From the NCBI GenBank assembly GCA_030683155.1, contig JAUXMV010000004.1, positions 124,001 through 188,000 of the forward strand: 64,000 bases of DNA, read 5' to 3'. Made by a program: the position numbers and the translations under genes. The stretch's first letter is position 1. Each line of letters begins with the position of its first letter. The notes beneath the pieces are model-generated. The model saw nothing but the letters and a program-made list of their open reading frames with translations, did no database searches and was not told the DNA's origin. Shown here piece by piece: positions 1 through 9,919 of this stretch. The stretch comes from Bacteroidales bacterium (GTDB lineage Bacteria > Bacteroidota > Bacteroidia > Bacteroidales > F082).

Positions 1-4
1 TCAA

Positions 5-40
5 TTTTTTAAAACTGAAATTACTAAGCGAGTTTCAGTA
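5..40 (-). terminator. Weak candidate terminator of wecB
   Basis: A 7-bp inverted repeat (ACTGAAA at 14-20 and TTTCAGT at 33-39) lies just downstream of the wecB stop codon. Read on the minus strand it is followed by only three to four T residues, so it is a weak candidate. Confidence 0.35.
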
Positions 41-64
41 GAATGCTTTTTGTGAAAACCAACT

Positions 65-1228
65 TCATTGCGTGACTTTCACGTTTTTTATGATCTCAGC
101 TATGATAAATTCAGCTGCACTTCCGTCTCCAAAGATTTTGGGGAAATTCGTTGGCGGAGATTCAGAAAATTTCTTCCAGGCACCTATGATTGCAGCTTCT
201 TCAGCATCAGCAATAATTGCTGTTCCTGCTTCAACAATTTCCTTCCACTCTGTTTCAGGCCTCAGAATAATGCATGGTTTATCAAAAAAATAAGCTTCTT
301 TTTGCACGCCACCTGAATCGGTGATAATGACAGAGGCATTTTTTTCCAGTTGTATCATCTCAATGAAAGAGGCAGGAGGTGCAATGACAATGCTTGCTGA
401 GGACATTAACGCGGCATGTACTTCTGTTTGCAGATTTTTCGCCAGTAGCTTTGCTGTTCTGGGATGCAATGGGATGAAAACCTTTTGATTGCCTTGTCTT
501 GAAATCTCAATCAATGCCCTGAAAATGCTGTTTAGGCGTTCCGGCTGATCGGTATTGTTGTCGCGGTGAATGGTGCAAAGGATAAAACTGTTGGGCTCAA
601 GATTATTTTCTTTCAGAAAACAGCTTTTTGAATCTGAAAGCCGGCCAAAATACAGACTGTTGTCATACATCACATCGCCGCAATGATAAACAGCAGGGTT
701 ATCGGCATTGTAGGGAGCTAAATTTTCCGGCTTAAAGCCTTCATTTATAAGATTATCATAGCCAGTTTTTGTTGGAGAAAACAGCAATGTGGAACAATGA
801 TCACAAAGAATACGGTTAATTTCTTCTGGCATCGATTTGTTGAAAGAACGCAATCCTGCTTCTATATGCGCCACAGGTATATGCATTTTTGATGCAGAAA
901 CGGCTCCGGCAAGCGTTGAGTTGGTATCGCCGTAAAGCACAATAAAATCAGGCCTTTCAACCATTAAAACCTGTTCTATTCCTTCAATCATGCGGGCAGT
1001 CTGCACACCATGACTGGCTGATCCTACCTGAAGATTATAGTGTGGCCGTGGAATTTCGAGTTCATCAAAAAATACCTGCGACATATTCTCATCATAATGC
1101 TGACCTGTATGCACAATCACTTCATTGATTTCATTGCTGAATTTTTCGCGAATGGCCCTGCTCAATGCAGCTGCTTTGATGATTTGAGGCCTTGCACCTA
1201 TTATAGTAACAATTTTAACAGCTTTCAT
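65..1228 (-). CDS. wecB: UDP-N-acetylglucosamine 2-epimerase (non-hydrolysing)
   Basis: Interconverts UDP-GlcNAc and UDP-ManNAc in the cytoplasm, supplying ManNAc-type sugars for surface polysaccharide. The 387-residue length is normal. Family motifs are in order: GARPQ at 11-15, HTGQH at 40-44, GDTNS at 100-104, HIEAGLRS at 121-128, PEEINR at 134-139, the active-site His at 220 (TIHRDNN), and TDSGG at 302-306, which binds the nucleotide diphosphate. The ATG is the first in frame and gives the expected N-terminal Rossmann strand (KIVTIIGARPQ). It lies 94 bases downstream of radC on the same strand. No clear -7 element sits between them, so it may be co-transcribed with radC. No other capsule genes are adjacent inside the window. 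Confidence 0.93.
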   Translation of the reverse strand: MKAVKIVTIIGARPQIIKAAALSRAIREKFSNEINEVIVHTGQHYDENMSQVFFDELEIPRPHYNLQVGSASHGVQTARMIEGIEQVLMVERPDFIVLYGDTNSTLAGAVSASKMHIPVAHIEAGLRSFNKSMPEEINRILCDHCSTLLFSPTKTGYDNLINEGFKPENLAPYNADNPAVYHCGDVMYDNSLYFGRLSDSKSCFLKENNLEPNSFILCTIHRDNNTDQPERLNSIFRALIEISRQGNQKVFIPLHPRTAKLLAKNLQTEVHAALMSSASIVIAPPASFIEMIQLEKNASVIITDSGGVQKEAYFFDKPCIILRPETEWKEIVEAGTAIIADAEEAAIIGAWKKFSESPPTNFPKIFGDGSAAEFIIAEIIKNVKVTQ

Positions 1229-1322
1229 TTTCAGATATTAATACATTCTCAGATAACGATGATTTGAGGACTTTTTATACACATTTCTAAAACTATTGCC
1301 TTTTTCATTGCATAAAGCATGT

Positions 1323-2021
1323 TTAAAATATTCCTTCATCCATGAAGCTGAAATATTTATCATGACCAATGATGAGATGATCAATCACTTTAAGATCAAT
1401 CATTTCACCGGATTGTTTTAGCTTTTGAGTGATTTTTAAGTCTTGTTCGCTTGGTTTGAGTTGACCAGAGGGATGGTTGTGACAAAGAATGATACTTGAT
1501 GCATTGCCCTCCAAAGCAAGTCTGAAAATCTTTTTTGGATCGGCAACAGTACCTGAAACACTGCCTTCGCTGACTTCAGAAATTTTTATAACCTGATTGG
1601 CCTGATCAAGCAATACGATCCAGAATTTTTCATAATCAAGATCCGAAACCGCTGAATAGATGAACTCATAGGCATCCTGACTCGATTTTATAACTTTTCG
1701 GACGCGCGCTTCAGCGCTTCGGCGCCTTTTTCCAAGTTCCATGGCAGCAATAATGCTTATGGCTTTTGCTTCTCCAATGCCTTTAAAACTCTTCAACTCA
1801 TTGAGGTTCATGCGTGAAAGTTCCACAAGATTGTCATTTGCCTGTTTTAAAATACGGCGCGAAAGCTCCACTGCTGATTCTTTATTATTGCCCGAACCTA
1901 TGAGAATGGCTACAAGTTCAGCATCACTCAAACTTGCGCGGCCTTTCAACATTAATTTTTCACGTGGCTTGTCATCATCAGCCCAGAATTTGATTGACGA
2001 TTTAATGGTGTATTCAGTCAT
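1323..2021 (-). CDS. radC: RadC family protein (JAB/MPN metalloprotease-like domain)
   Basis: Belongs to the RadC/UPF0758 family. Historically called a DNA repair protein, but its biochemical role is unsettled. The N-terminal part has the family motif LMLKGRASLSDAELVAILIGSG (described here in parts: LSDAEL, AILIGSG) followed by a helix-hairpin-helix-like stretch (LKSFKGIGEAKA). The C-terminal JAB domain carries the metal-binding motif CHNHPSG followed by the conserved PSEQD. I chose the ATG at 2021 (232 residues, starting MTEYTIKSS) over an upstream in-frame ATG at 2060. A TATCTTTG -7 element at 2039-2046 lies inside the longer version, so the longer start would be upstream of transcription. 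Confidence 0.92.
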   Translation of the reverse strand: MTEYTIKSSIKFWADDDKPREKLMLKGRASLSDAELVAILIGSGNNKESAVELSRRILKQANDNLVELSRMNLNELKSFKGIGEAKAISIIAAMELGKRRRSAEARVRKVIKSSQDAYEFIYSAVSDLDYEKFWIVLLDQANQVIKISEVSEGSVSGTVADPKKIFRLALEGNASSIILCHNHPSGQLKPSEQDLKITQKLKQSGEMIDLKVIDHLIIGHDKYFSFMDEGIF

Positions 2022-2038
2022 TTTGTGGTTGTTTGCGG

Positions 2039-2046
2039 CAAAGATA
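2039..2046 (-). promoter_or_regulatory. Bacteroidetes -7 element for radC
   Basis: TATCTTTG on the minus strand fits the TAnnTTTG consensus and lies 18 bases upstream of the ATG at 2021. No well-spaced TTG was found at -33. It decides the radC start. Confidence 0.6.
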
Positions 2047-2212
2047 AGGAATGATTTCAATCAACGTTGCTTCAATTGAAGTTTGCATCCATTGAAAGTA
2101 GCATTTTCATTTAAATTCTTATTTATGAGGTATTTATATTACGATTAACCACATCCTGTCTTCATGCGTATCATCAAAAAATCATCCTTCAAAATCAACA
2201 ATGGTGATTGCC

Positions 2213-2245
2213 TTTGATCAGCATAAAACAAAATTCATACCTTTG
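2213..2245 (+). promoter_or_regulatory. Candidate promoter of the propeller/LuxR regulator
   Basis: TACCTTTG at 2238-2245 matches TAnnTTTG, with TTTG at 2213-2216 as a -33 element 21 bases upstream. The start codon is 24 bases downstream. Confidence 0.55.
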
Positions 2246-2268
2246 ACCTGAATAAGCTACCAAAAACA

Positions 2269-5220
2269 ATGACGCAGTCTCAAAGCGCAAAACATATAAT
2301 TCTTAAAACGTATATTGAAGTTGCATTTTTACTTGCGATTTTCTTTTTGTTTTCATTGGAATTAAATGCCCAGATAAAGAAGACTGGTCTGCCATTAAAC
2401 AACAATTTTCCTCCCAGCACCTACAAAGCTTCAACACAAAACTGGGCTATTGACCAAAATAGTTTTGGTTTTATTTATTTTGCCAACAACGACGGGCTAC
2501 TTGAGTTTGACGGTCAGCACTGGGCTATTTACCCAGTTCCAAACAGGTCAATTGTGCGCTCTGTTTTGGTTTCTAATGACACCATTTATGCCGGAGCATT
2601 TGAAGAATTTGGCTTTTACGCATCCGATGAGAAGGGGAAACTGATCTATCACTCACTCTTACATCTTGTTCCCAAAGAGTTTCATTCTTTCGATGAAATT
2701 TGGAAGATATTCAAAACCAAAGAAGGAATCCTTTTTCAATCGTTTAAGTATCTTTTTTTGTACAAAGGTGATAGCATAAAAACCTTTGAGCCGAGCTCTG
2801 TTTTTGGGCACGCATATGCTATTGGAGAAGATATTTATATTGTTGACGGCACTCATGGACTCATCAGGGTTCGGAATGGAAAAACTGATGTTATGAGCAA
2901 TGATGCGATTTTAAAAAACAATGAATTGCGTTGCGTGCTACCCTGGAAAGATGGCAAACTGATTATTGGACTTATCAACAAAGGCCTTTTTATTTTGGAT
3001 GGGAAAAACCTGACTCCCTGGGATAGTGACATAAGTCGTCATCTCAATGACAACATAGTTTTTTCCGGCATCCGGCTTAGAAATGGATTGTACGCATTTG
3101 GTTCTATTCAAAATGGCGTTTATATTGCGGGTGAAAACGGTGAGATTTTGCAGCACGTCAACCGTTATAAAGGGCTTTTGAACAACACAGTGCTAAGCCT
3201 TTTTGAAGGTAGTAACAACAATCTTTGGCTTGGTTTGGATAATGGAATTGATTACCTGGAAATTCATTCTCCACTTTCCATTTACGATCACACCTTCCAT
3301 ATCGAAAGCACTTATGCATCTGTTGTCCATAAAGGAATACTTTATGTCGGAACCAATCAGGGTTTGTTTTATTCTGAAATGAAGGAACTCGACAACACAC
3401 ATTCATTAACCTCCGATTTCAAGCTGATTCCAGGCACTGAAGGTCAGGTATGGAAACTGGATGTGATTGACAATGAACTGCTCTGCGGACATAACTTTGG
3501 GTGTTTCCATATAACAGGAAATGAATCCCGCCGTATTGCAGATGACAGAGGATACTGGACTTTTCTTAAACACAATGGCAAAGCTGACACCTTAATTTGT
3601 GGCACATACAACGGATTGAATATTTTGGTCAAAGAAAAAAATTCATGGAGGGTATCACATAAAATTGAAGGCTTTGAAGAATCCAGCAAAAATCTTGTTC
3701 AGCAAGAAAACACTCTTTGGATTGCTCATGGATACAGGGGAATTTTCAAAGTTGAGGTTGATAATCGTCTTGAAAATGCCATCAAAAAGGAACTTTTTTT
3801 TGCTTCAAACGGCCTTCCAGCCGAATTGCCCTACAATGTACATGCAATTGGAAAAGACATCATCTTCAGTACTTCTGAAGGGTTTAAAGCATTCGATGAA
3901 AAAACAGCATTGTTTGTCCCTTCAGAAAAATACAACAGAATCTTTTCCGGACAGACTGCAGTAGATAATATTTATAACGATGATTCAGGAAACCTGTGGT
4001 ATTTTACTGCGGGAAGAATGGCGATAATGCGTTTGCTAGAAGACGGAAGCTTCAGCAACATCACAGCTCCTTTTGCGCGAATTAATCAATTTCTGATCGA
4101 AGCTTATGAAAATGTATTCGTATACGATAACCGCAATGTTTTCATAGGCTCAAAAAATGGATTGCTTCACTATGACCCGTTTTACAAAAAAGATTATAAA
4201 CGCCAGCATCCGGTTGTTTATCGTGAAATAGTTTTTTCGGGAGGAGATACAAGTCTTAGCTTTTTCAATGTCAAAACCAATATTGATAGCGATATCGCTA
4301 AAGCCTCCAATCAAATCCGCGTACCCTACAGACTGAATTCTGTATCATTTCGTTTTGCCAATCCAGCTTATGATGCTGGAGGAACAACATTTTTTTCATA
4401 CAAAATGCAGGGTTTCGATCAAAACTGGTCGGTTTGGGATCAGAACACTTTTAAGGAATACACAAATTTGTATGAAGGAACTTACACTTTTGAAGTTAAA
4501 GCAATTGGTGTAAATGGTTATGATGAAGAAATTTACGCTTTAACATTTACAGTTCAGCCACCTTTTTACCGCTCAATTCTGGCCTACATTATATATATTG
4601 TGCTGCTCATTGCCATCGTTGTTGGCAATGTGATATTCATTCAGCGAAGAGTAACACTTGCCAAAATTGAGGCTCAAAAACGACACGAGAGGGAAATGCA
4701 GGAGCAGGAACTTGGATTTCGCGAAAAAGCATTACTGGCAGAAAAAGAAATTATCAATCTGCGCAATGAAAGTCTGCAAAGTCAGGTAAGCCATAAAAAT
4801 AAGGAGCTTGCCAACACAACATTGCATTTAATTCATAAAAACAAGATTTTGAATGCCATAAAATTTCAGCTCAACAGTTTAATTGACAGCAATATGGTTC
4901 AATCGAAAAAAAACCAGATTGAGCAGCTGGTGCTTAAAATTAATAAGGAGTTGAAAAATGAAAAATTTCAGCAGGTATTTGACGAATATTTTGACGATGT
5001 GCATCAGGATTTCATCAGCAGGCTAAAAGAAAAACATTCTGATCTTTCACCCAGGGAATTGCGCTTGTGTGCCTATCTGAAAATGAATCTGAGCACAAAA
5101 GAAATTGCTCCTTTGATGAATATTTCGGTGAGAGGTGTTGAAATTGGACGGTATCGCCTGCGAAAAAAATTAAATCTTGAAAGAGAAGAGAACCTAATTG
5201 ACTATTTATTAAGGTTTTAG
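2269..5220 (+). CDS. Membrane-anchored propeller/Y_Y_Y/LuxR-type HTH regulator
   Basis: A 983-residue one-polypeptide signal transducer. Residues 1-35 form a signal sequence ending in LNAQ. About 40-680 is a repeat-rich region typical of two-component regulator propellers (for example NNLWLGLDNGIDYL and GNLWYFTAG). A Y_Y_Y domain follows at about 685-760 (FSYKMQGFDQNW, YTFEVKA). One transmembrane helix lies at about 765-790, then a charged coiled coil at about 795-860. A LuxR-type helix-turn-helix ends the protein at about 922-970 (LSPRELRLCAYLKMNLSTKEIA). There is no histidine kinase, ATPase or receiver domain, so a periplasmic signal would have to reach the DNA-binding domain directly across the membrane. 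The ligand and targets are unknown. It stands alone, and the next gene is an unrelated radical SAM protein. Confidence 0.85.
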   Translation: MTQSQSAKHIILKTYIEVAFLLAIFFLFSLELNAQIKKTGLPLNNNFPPSTYKASTQNWAIDQNSFGFIYFANNDGLLEFDGQHWAIYPVPNRSIVRSVLVSNDTIYAGAFEEFGFYASDEKGKLIYHSLLHLVPKEFHSFDEIWKIFKTKEGILFQSFKYLFLYKGDSIKTFEPSSVFGHAYAIGEDIYIVDGTHGLIRVRNGKTDVMSNDAILKNNELRCVLPWKDGKLIIGLINKGLFILDGKNLTPWDSDISRHLNDNIVFSGIRLRNGLYAFGSIQNGVYIAGENGEILQHVNRYKGLLNNTVLSLFEGSNNNLWLGLDNGIDYLEIHSPLSIYDHTFHIESTYASVVHKGILYVGTNQGLFYSEMKELDNTHSLTSDFKLIPGTEGQVWKLDVIDNELLCGHNFGCFHITGNESRRIADDRGYWTFLKHNGKADTLICGTYNGLNILVKEKNSWRVSHKIEGFEESSKNLVQQENTLWIAHGYRGIFKVEVDNRLENAIKKELFFASNGLPAELPYNVHAIGKDIIFSTSEGFKAFDEKTALFVPSEKYNRIFSGQTAVDNIYNDDSGNLWYFTAGRMAIMRLLEDGSFSNITAPFARINQFLIEAYENVFVYDNRNVFIGSKNGLLHYDPFYKKDYKRQHPVVYREIVFSGGDTSLSFFNVKTNIDSDIAKASNQIRVPYRLNSVSFRFANPAYDAGGTTFFSYKMQGFDQNWSVWDQNTFKEYTNLYEGTYTFEVKAIGVNGYDEEIYALTFTVQPPFYRSILAYIIYIVLLIAIVVGNVIFIQRRVTLAKIEAQKRHEREMQEQELGFREKALLAEKEIINLRNESLQSQVSHKNKELANTTLHLIHKNKILNAIKFQLNSLIDSNMVQSKKNQIEQLVLKINKELKNEKFQQVFDEYFDDVHQDFISRLKEKHSDLSPRELRLCAYLKMNLSTKEIAPLMNISVRGVEIGRYRLRKKLNLEREENLIDYLLRF

Positions 5221-5275
5221 ATAGTAGAAATCAAAGATATCTACTATAAAATAAATCTGGACTCATCTGCATTTA

Positions 5276-6238
5276 ATGGAACAATTTATCAAGCCAAATT
5301 CTTTTCCCTGGGGTCATGGGCGGCGACACAACAGCTATTCCGAACACTTCAAAAAACTTTTTGGTGGAAGAGTACAAAAAATCAGTGTTGATGCCGGTTT
5401 TACCTGTCCAAACCGTGATGGCACAAAAGGTTTTGGCGGATGCACTTTCTGTAGCAACGATGCATTCAATCCTTCCTACTGCCATTCATTGAAACCTTTG
5501 AAACAACAAATTGAGGAAGGAATAGATTTTCACCGCAACAGGTATCGAAGAGCAAAATCATTTTTGGTTTATTTTCAGGCCTACTCTAACACATACAAAC
5601 CACTTGATGAACTGAAAACTCTTTACGAAGAGGCATTGAGTTATCCGCAAATAGCCGGACTAGTAATTGGAACCCGCCCTGACAGCATTGACGAAGAAAA
5701 ACTCAGTTACCTGAAAAGTTTACAAAAAACACATTATATAATGCTGGAATATGGTCTCGAAAGCATTTATGAAGACACTTTGATAAGAATTAACCGTGGG
5801 CATACTTTCCAGGAAGCAAAAAAAACTATCCGAATGACGGCTGACGCAGGCATTCCCTGCGGAGCTCATTTCATATTTGGTTTGCCCGGCGAAAGCAGAC
5901 AACAGATGATGGATGCAGCTGCGGTAATTTCAGAATTACCTTTGACGGCAGTGAAGTTTCATCAGCTTCAAATATTCAAAGAAACCAAAATGGCAGAAGA
6001 ATATCTAAAAAATCCCAAACAATTTGAACTCTTCAGTCTAGAGGAATACATTGATTTTATTATCAAATTTACCGAAAAACTAAATCCGGCCTTTGTGATT
6101 GAACGTTTTGCCGGAGAAGTACCACCACGTTTCTTAGTTTCAGCCGCTTGGGGGAATATTCGTTATGATCAGATTCTAAACAAAATCGAGAAGGAAATGG
6201 AGAAAAAGAATACCTGGCAGGGAAAAATGATTTTTTAA
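5276..6238 (+). CDS. Radical SAM protein, YhcC family (TIGR01212-like)
   Basis: A 320-residue radical SAM enzyme of the YhcC type, whose substrate is not established. The iron-sulfur cluster cysteines are C44, C56 and C59 in the spaced arrangement CPNRDGT...GGCTFC that marks this subfamily. Downstream motifs include YFQAYSNTY, GTRPD, LEYGLES and GAHFIFGLPGE, all usual for the SAM-binding TIM-barrel core. The N-terminus (PWGHGRRHNSYSEHFKKLFG) is also typical. The C-terminal part (FVIERFAGEVPP) matches the family extension. It starts 55 bases after the upstream regulator, perhaps read through from it. The annotation of the family is secure; the reaction is not. Confidence 0.9.
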   Translation: MEQFIKPNSFPWGHGRRHNSYSEHFKKLFGGRVQKISVDAGFTCPNRDGTKGFGGCTFCSNDAFNPSYCHSLKPLKQQIEEGIDFHRNRYRRAKSFLVYFQAYSNTYKPLDELKTLYEEALSYPQIAGLVIGTRPDSIDEEKLSYLKSLQKTHYIMLEYGLESIYEDTLIRINRGHTFQEAKKTIRMTADAGIPCGAHFIFGLPGESRQQMMDAAAVISELPLTAVKFHQLQIFKETKMAEEYLKNPKQFELFSLEEYIDFIIKFTEKLNPAFVIERFAGEVPPRFLVSAAWGNIRYDQILNKIEKEMEKKNTWQGKMIF

Positions 6239-6252
6239 CACATTTGATTTTG

Positions 6253-6282
6253 TTGATATTCCTATCGAAAAGATTAACTTTG
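6253..6282 (+). promoter_or_regulatory. Bacteroidetes promoter of the large T9SS cargo gene
   Basis: TTG at 6253-6255, exactly 19 bases, then TAACTTTG at 6275-6282. This is an almost ideal TTG-N19-TAnnTTTG arrangement, 50 bases upstream of the start codon. Confidence 0.75.
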
Positions 6283-6332
6283 TACTCTTATTAAATTCTA
6301 TTCATCATTTTTATAAATCTAAATTTAACATT

Positions 6333-9300
6333 ATGATTAAAAAATTACAATTAATTCTTCTGCTAGTTTTTGCTTCCATGACGATGGTTGCACAAGACTG
6401 GATAGAAGTTAATTCTGGCCTTCCCACTGGAAAAGGTATTGGACAAATATCTGTGGGAATGAACGATGCGACAGCTTTATGGGCATTGCCCATTAATGCT
6501 GATGGCTCTATTTATGATGCCTTCACAAAATCTACTGATGGTGGACTTACCTGGACAGCCGGAACGTTTAATGCCGGAACAGGTCTTTCCCAGATTTTTG
6601 CAATTGATGCAAATACCTGCTGGGCCGTATTTAATACAGGTGCCACACAAGGTCTTTACAAAACTGTTAATGGTGGAACAACATGGGTAAAAAAAGGTGG
6701 CGTGTTTAATGCGTCTTCATTTGCCAATGTAATTCATTTCTTCAACGATAATGATGGTTTTGCACAAGGCGACCCTGTTGGAGGATATTATGAACTCTAC
6801 ACCACAACAGATGGTGGAGAAACATGGATCAGAGTTCCTCAGGCAAGTATTCCAGCACCTACATCAGGTGAATATGGAATTACCGGTAATTACTCCGCTT
6901 TTGGCAACAGCATTTGGTGGGGAACCAACAAAGGCAGGGTTTATTATTCAGCTGACAAAGGTTTCACATGGCAAGTATCAGTTACTCCGTTTGGAACAGC
7001 AAATGTTGTTCAGCCACTTTTCAGAAATGAAACTACCGGAATCGCATTCCGCTCATACCTTAATATGGGTATTGAACCAGAATTAAATGTTTCCACCACT
7101 GGAGGAGCAAGCTGGTCATCACTTTTCGTAACCGGAAACATGTATGCACGCTGGTTTGATTACATTCCGGGTTCAGCTGGAATTCTTCTTGGCAGCTCAT
7201 CCGCTGTTGGTTATGAAGGTATTAGCTATTCATTTGACGATGGCGCAACCTGGACAGACCTAACAGTAGGCGTTCCGGTTCAGTCACCAAAGTTCATCGA
7301 CAACCAAACCGGCTGGGCCGGAACATGGGTTGTTAACAATTCAGGCGGTATTTTAATTTACAACGGTGCTCCAATTGGTGGTGGCTCGCTTATTCACGAA
7401 GATTTTGAATCCTACACGGCTGGCGGAAAACTTGTTCAGCAGGCTGTTGCTCAAGGCAAAGATTACTGGACAACATGGAGTGGAACTCCTGGAAGCGCTG
7501 AAGACCCAACTGTTAGCGCTGATCAGTCAGTAAGCGGAAGTAAGTCCATCGTGATTTCTGGCACCAATGATGCAGTTATGCTATTAGGCAATAAAACAGC
7601 AGGTGCATATTCAATTGAATTCAATGTAAAAATCCCAACCGGAAGACTTGGTTATTTCAACGTTCTGCAGAATTTTGCGGGAGGAAATAGCGAATGGGGT
7701 ATGCAGGCCTATTTCAGGCCTAATGGTGCCGGAACAGTTGATGCCGGCGGAGAAAATGCCGGATTGTTTACTTATGCCTACGACACCTGGATTCCTGTTA
7801 AATTAAATATTGACCTTAACGGCGATTTCGCTGAGATGTTTGTCAATGGTAATTCTGTTATTACCTGGACCTGGAGTGGCGGAAGTTTTGGATCTGGCAC
7901 ACTCAAACAACTTGGCGCTATCAACCTCTATGCATGGAATGTTGGTGGTACACCTCAGGCTTATTTTGATGATATTGTTTTCTCCCAAACAGCGCCTGCT
8001 GCCGGAGATCCTGTTATTGGTGTTACACCAGCAACGCTCTCAGAAACTCTTAATTCAGGACAAACCAGCACTAAATCGCTCACGATAGCTAACACTGGTC
8101 CTACAGCCCTCAACTATAACATCTTAGTTTCTTATGTAACTTCACTGGATGCTAGCTCAGGTGGTTATGCCACAAGAAGTACAGCTGAAGAAGCTGCAGC
8201 ATTGAATGCAATTACGCTGTCAGGCGATGATTTCTCATCAATTCAGACTTCATCATCAGCAGTTGCACCAAGAGGCACTGATGCTGTTGTAGTGCTAAAT
8301 TATGACGGAGAAAATTCTTCTGCTGTTGGCTTAACCAACGGTGGAACCTACGAAGTTGCCGCAAAATTCCCTGCCAGTTTGGTTGGTGGATATCTTGGAA
8401 TGGAGATAACAGAAGTTCAGGTATTTATCCAAGACCCGGCTGAAGGTTACAAATTAAAAATTTATGGTCAAGATTTACCAAACAGACCAGGATTACTGCT
8501 ATACGAGCAAGTATTTACAGGAACTCCTTTCTCATGGAATACCGTAACTTTAAATACACCTGTCGTGAATTCTGGTGGAGACCTTTGGGTTGCATATGAA
8601 ATTAATCAGGTTACAACTGGAATCTTTCCTGCCGGAACAGATGCTGGACCTGCACACCCGGAAGGTGACTGGATCAAAACAGGATCAACCTGGGCTAAGT
8701 TATCAGTGATCAGCACACTCAACTATAACTGGAACATTCGTGCTAAGCTCGTTGGAGATCCTATTCAGGCTTGGCTTTCTGTTAATCCTGCGCTTGGTAC
8801 TGTAGAAGCAGGTGCAACGCAAGTTGTTACCGTTAATTTCAATGCAGCCGGATTAACACCAGGAAATTATGTGGCATCTATCAATATTTCAAGCAATGAT
8901 CCAGCCAATCCTTTGGTTACTGTGCCTGTAAGCCTTGTTGTTGGCGGAACTCCTCCTCCAACTCCAACAGTTGTAGCTGCACTTGATTTTGAGTCTGTTC
9001 CTGACTTTTCACTTACATTCGCTCCATGGACTGTCAATGATGTGGATCAACTTCCAACATATGGATTCACTGGGACAACATTCCCAAATGCATATCAGCC
9101 CATGGCTTTTATCGCATTCAATCCATCATTGACTGTGCCTCCAATGACTGGAGACGCACAAATTCAGCCACATGGTGGTGTTCGTTTTGGCGCAAGTTTT
9201 GCTTCAACGACTGCTCCATGGAACAACGACTGGTTGATTTCACCACAAGTTGCCCTGGGCACACAATCTAAACTAAAACTTTGGGTTAAATCTTATACCG

Positions 9301-9785
9301 CAGAATGGGGTTTGGAAAGATATAAAATCGGTGTTTCTACAACAGGCAATCTTCCAGCTAACTTCACAATTATTTCACAAGGTGCTTATCTACAAGCTCC
9401 AACAACCTGGACTGAAATGATCTTTGATCTTTCTGGTTATGACAACCAAACTGTTTATGTAGGTATTCAGTGTGTTTCTCAGGATGCATTCATTTTCATG
9501 GTTGACGATATCCAAATTACCAGTATAATTGGCGTTTCCACCCCAGAAATGGATGAAACAAGATTTACAGTTTATCCAAATCCTGCAAGAGACCTGGTTT
9601 TAATTAAAGGTCAGACTGAAATGAAGCAGATCAGAATTATGAATCTTACAGGTCAAATAGTTTATGATCGCATGGTTAGTGGAACAGATGCTACCATAAA
9701 CACTGCACTTCTTTCTTCAGGCTTGTATTTTGTTCAAATTGAAACTGCAAGTGGATGGAATACACAAAAACTTATGATTGATTAA
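6333..9785 (+). CDS. Large secreted BNR-repeat/adhesin-like protein with T9SS type A sorting domain
   Basis: An 1150-residue protein predicted to be exported by Sec and then across the outer membrane by type IX secretion. It has a signal peptide (about 1-21, ending TMVAQ). Residues 22-345 contain BNR/sortilin-like repeats (STDGGLTW, TVNGGTTW, TTDGGETW, SADKGFTW, SFDDGATW). A concanavalin-like or choice-of-anchor segment follows at about 350-550. Around 820-870 is an Ig-like/ASPM-type domain (SINISSNDPANP). A second choice-of-anchor J-like segment lies at about 885-1065. The last 75 residues are the T9SS type A domain (VYPNPARDLV, GLYFVQIE, KLMID). It has its own promoter and a strong terminator, so is monocistronic. 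The substrate or adhesion target cannot be read from sequence. Confidence 0.85.
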   Translation: MIKKLQLILLLVFASMTMVAQDWIEVNSGLPTGKGIGQISVGMNDATALWALPINADGSIYDAFTKSTDGGLTWTAGTFNAGTGLSQIFAIDANTCWAVFNTGATQGLYKTVNGGTTWVKKGGVFNASSFANVIHFFNDNDGFAQGDPVGGYYELYTTTDGGETWIRVPQASIPAPTSGEYGITGNYSAFGNSIWWGTNKGRVYYSADKGFTWQVSVTPFGTANVVQPLFRNETTGIAFRSYLNMGIEPELNVSTTGGASWSSLFVTGNMYARWFDYIPGSAGILLGSSSAVGYEGISYSFDDGATWTDLTVGVPVQSPKFIDNQTGWAGTWVVNNSGGILIYNGAPIGGGSLIHEDFESYTAGGKLVQQAVAQGKDYWTTWSGTPGSAEDPTVSADQSVSGSKSIVISGTNDAVMLLGNKTAGAYSIEFNVKIPTGRLGYFNVLQNFAGGNSEWGMQAYFRPNGAGTVDAGGENAGLFTYAYDTWIPVKLNIDLNGDFAEMFVNGNSVITWTWSGGSFGSGTLKQLGAINLYAWNVGGTPQAYFDDIVFSQTAPAAGDPVIGVTPATLSETLNSGQTSTKSLTIANTGPTALNYNILVSYVTSLDASSGGYATRSTAEEAAALNAITLSGDDFSSIQTSSSAVAPRGTDAVVVLNYDGENSSAVGLTNGGTYEVAAKFPASLVGGYLGMEITEVQVFIQDPAEGYKLKIYGQDLPNRPGLLLYEQVFTGTPFSWNTVTLNTPVVNSGGDLWVAYEINQVTTGIFPAGTDAGPAHPEGDWIKTGSTWAKLSVISTLNYNWNIRAKLVGDPIQAWLSVNPALGTVEAGATQVVTVNFNAAGLTPGNYVASINISSNDPANPLVTVPVSLVVGGTPPPTPTVVAALDFESVPDFSLTFAPWTVNDVDQLPTYGFTGTTFPNAYQPMAFIAFNPSLTVPPMTGDAQIQPHGGVRFGASFASTTAPWNNDWLISPQVALGTQSKLKLWVKSYTAEWGLERYKIGVSTTGNLPANFTIISQGAYLQAPTTWTEMIFDLSGYDNQTVYVGIQCVSQDAFIFMVDDIQITSIIGVSTPEMDETRFTVYPNPARDLVLIKGQTEMKQIRIMNLTGQIVYDRMVSGTDATINTALLSSGLYFVQIETASGWNTQKLMID

Positions 9786-9807
9786 TCTTTCAAAGTTTAA
9801 TGATTTG

Positions 9808-9842
9808 AAAAAAGCCGGCTCAATCGAGCCGGCTTTTTTTTA
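9808..9842. terminator. Bidirectional rho-independent terminator
   Basis: A perfect 9-bp stem (AGCCGGCTC at 9813-9821, GAGCCGGCT at 9826-9834) with a 4-base loop. It is flanked by an A run on the left and a T run on the right. It serves the converging T9SS cargo gene (plus) and the FKBP gene (minus). Confidence 0.93.
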
Positions 9843-9919
9843 TTTCACTTTCAACATAAACCAAAAAAAAATGGTCAGTTGGTTGCCCAACAGACCAAAA
9901 ATATTTTGAATAAAAAAGA

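Noticed and set aside
5221-5247. An 8-bp hairpin (ATAGTAGA...TCTACTAT) after the LuxR-type regulator
   Set aside because: No T run follows it on the plus strand, so I do not call it a terminator. Read-through into the radical SAM gene is possible.
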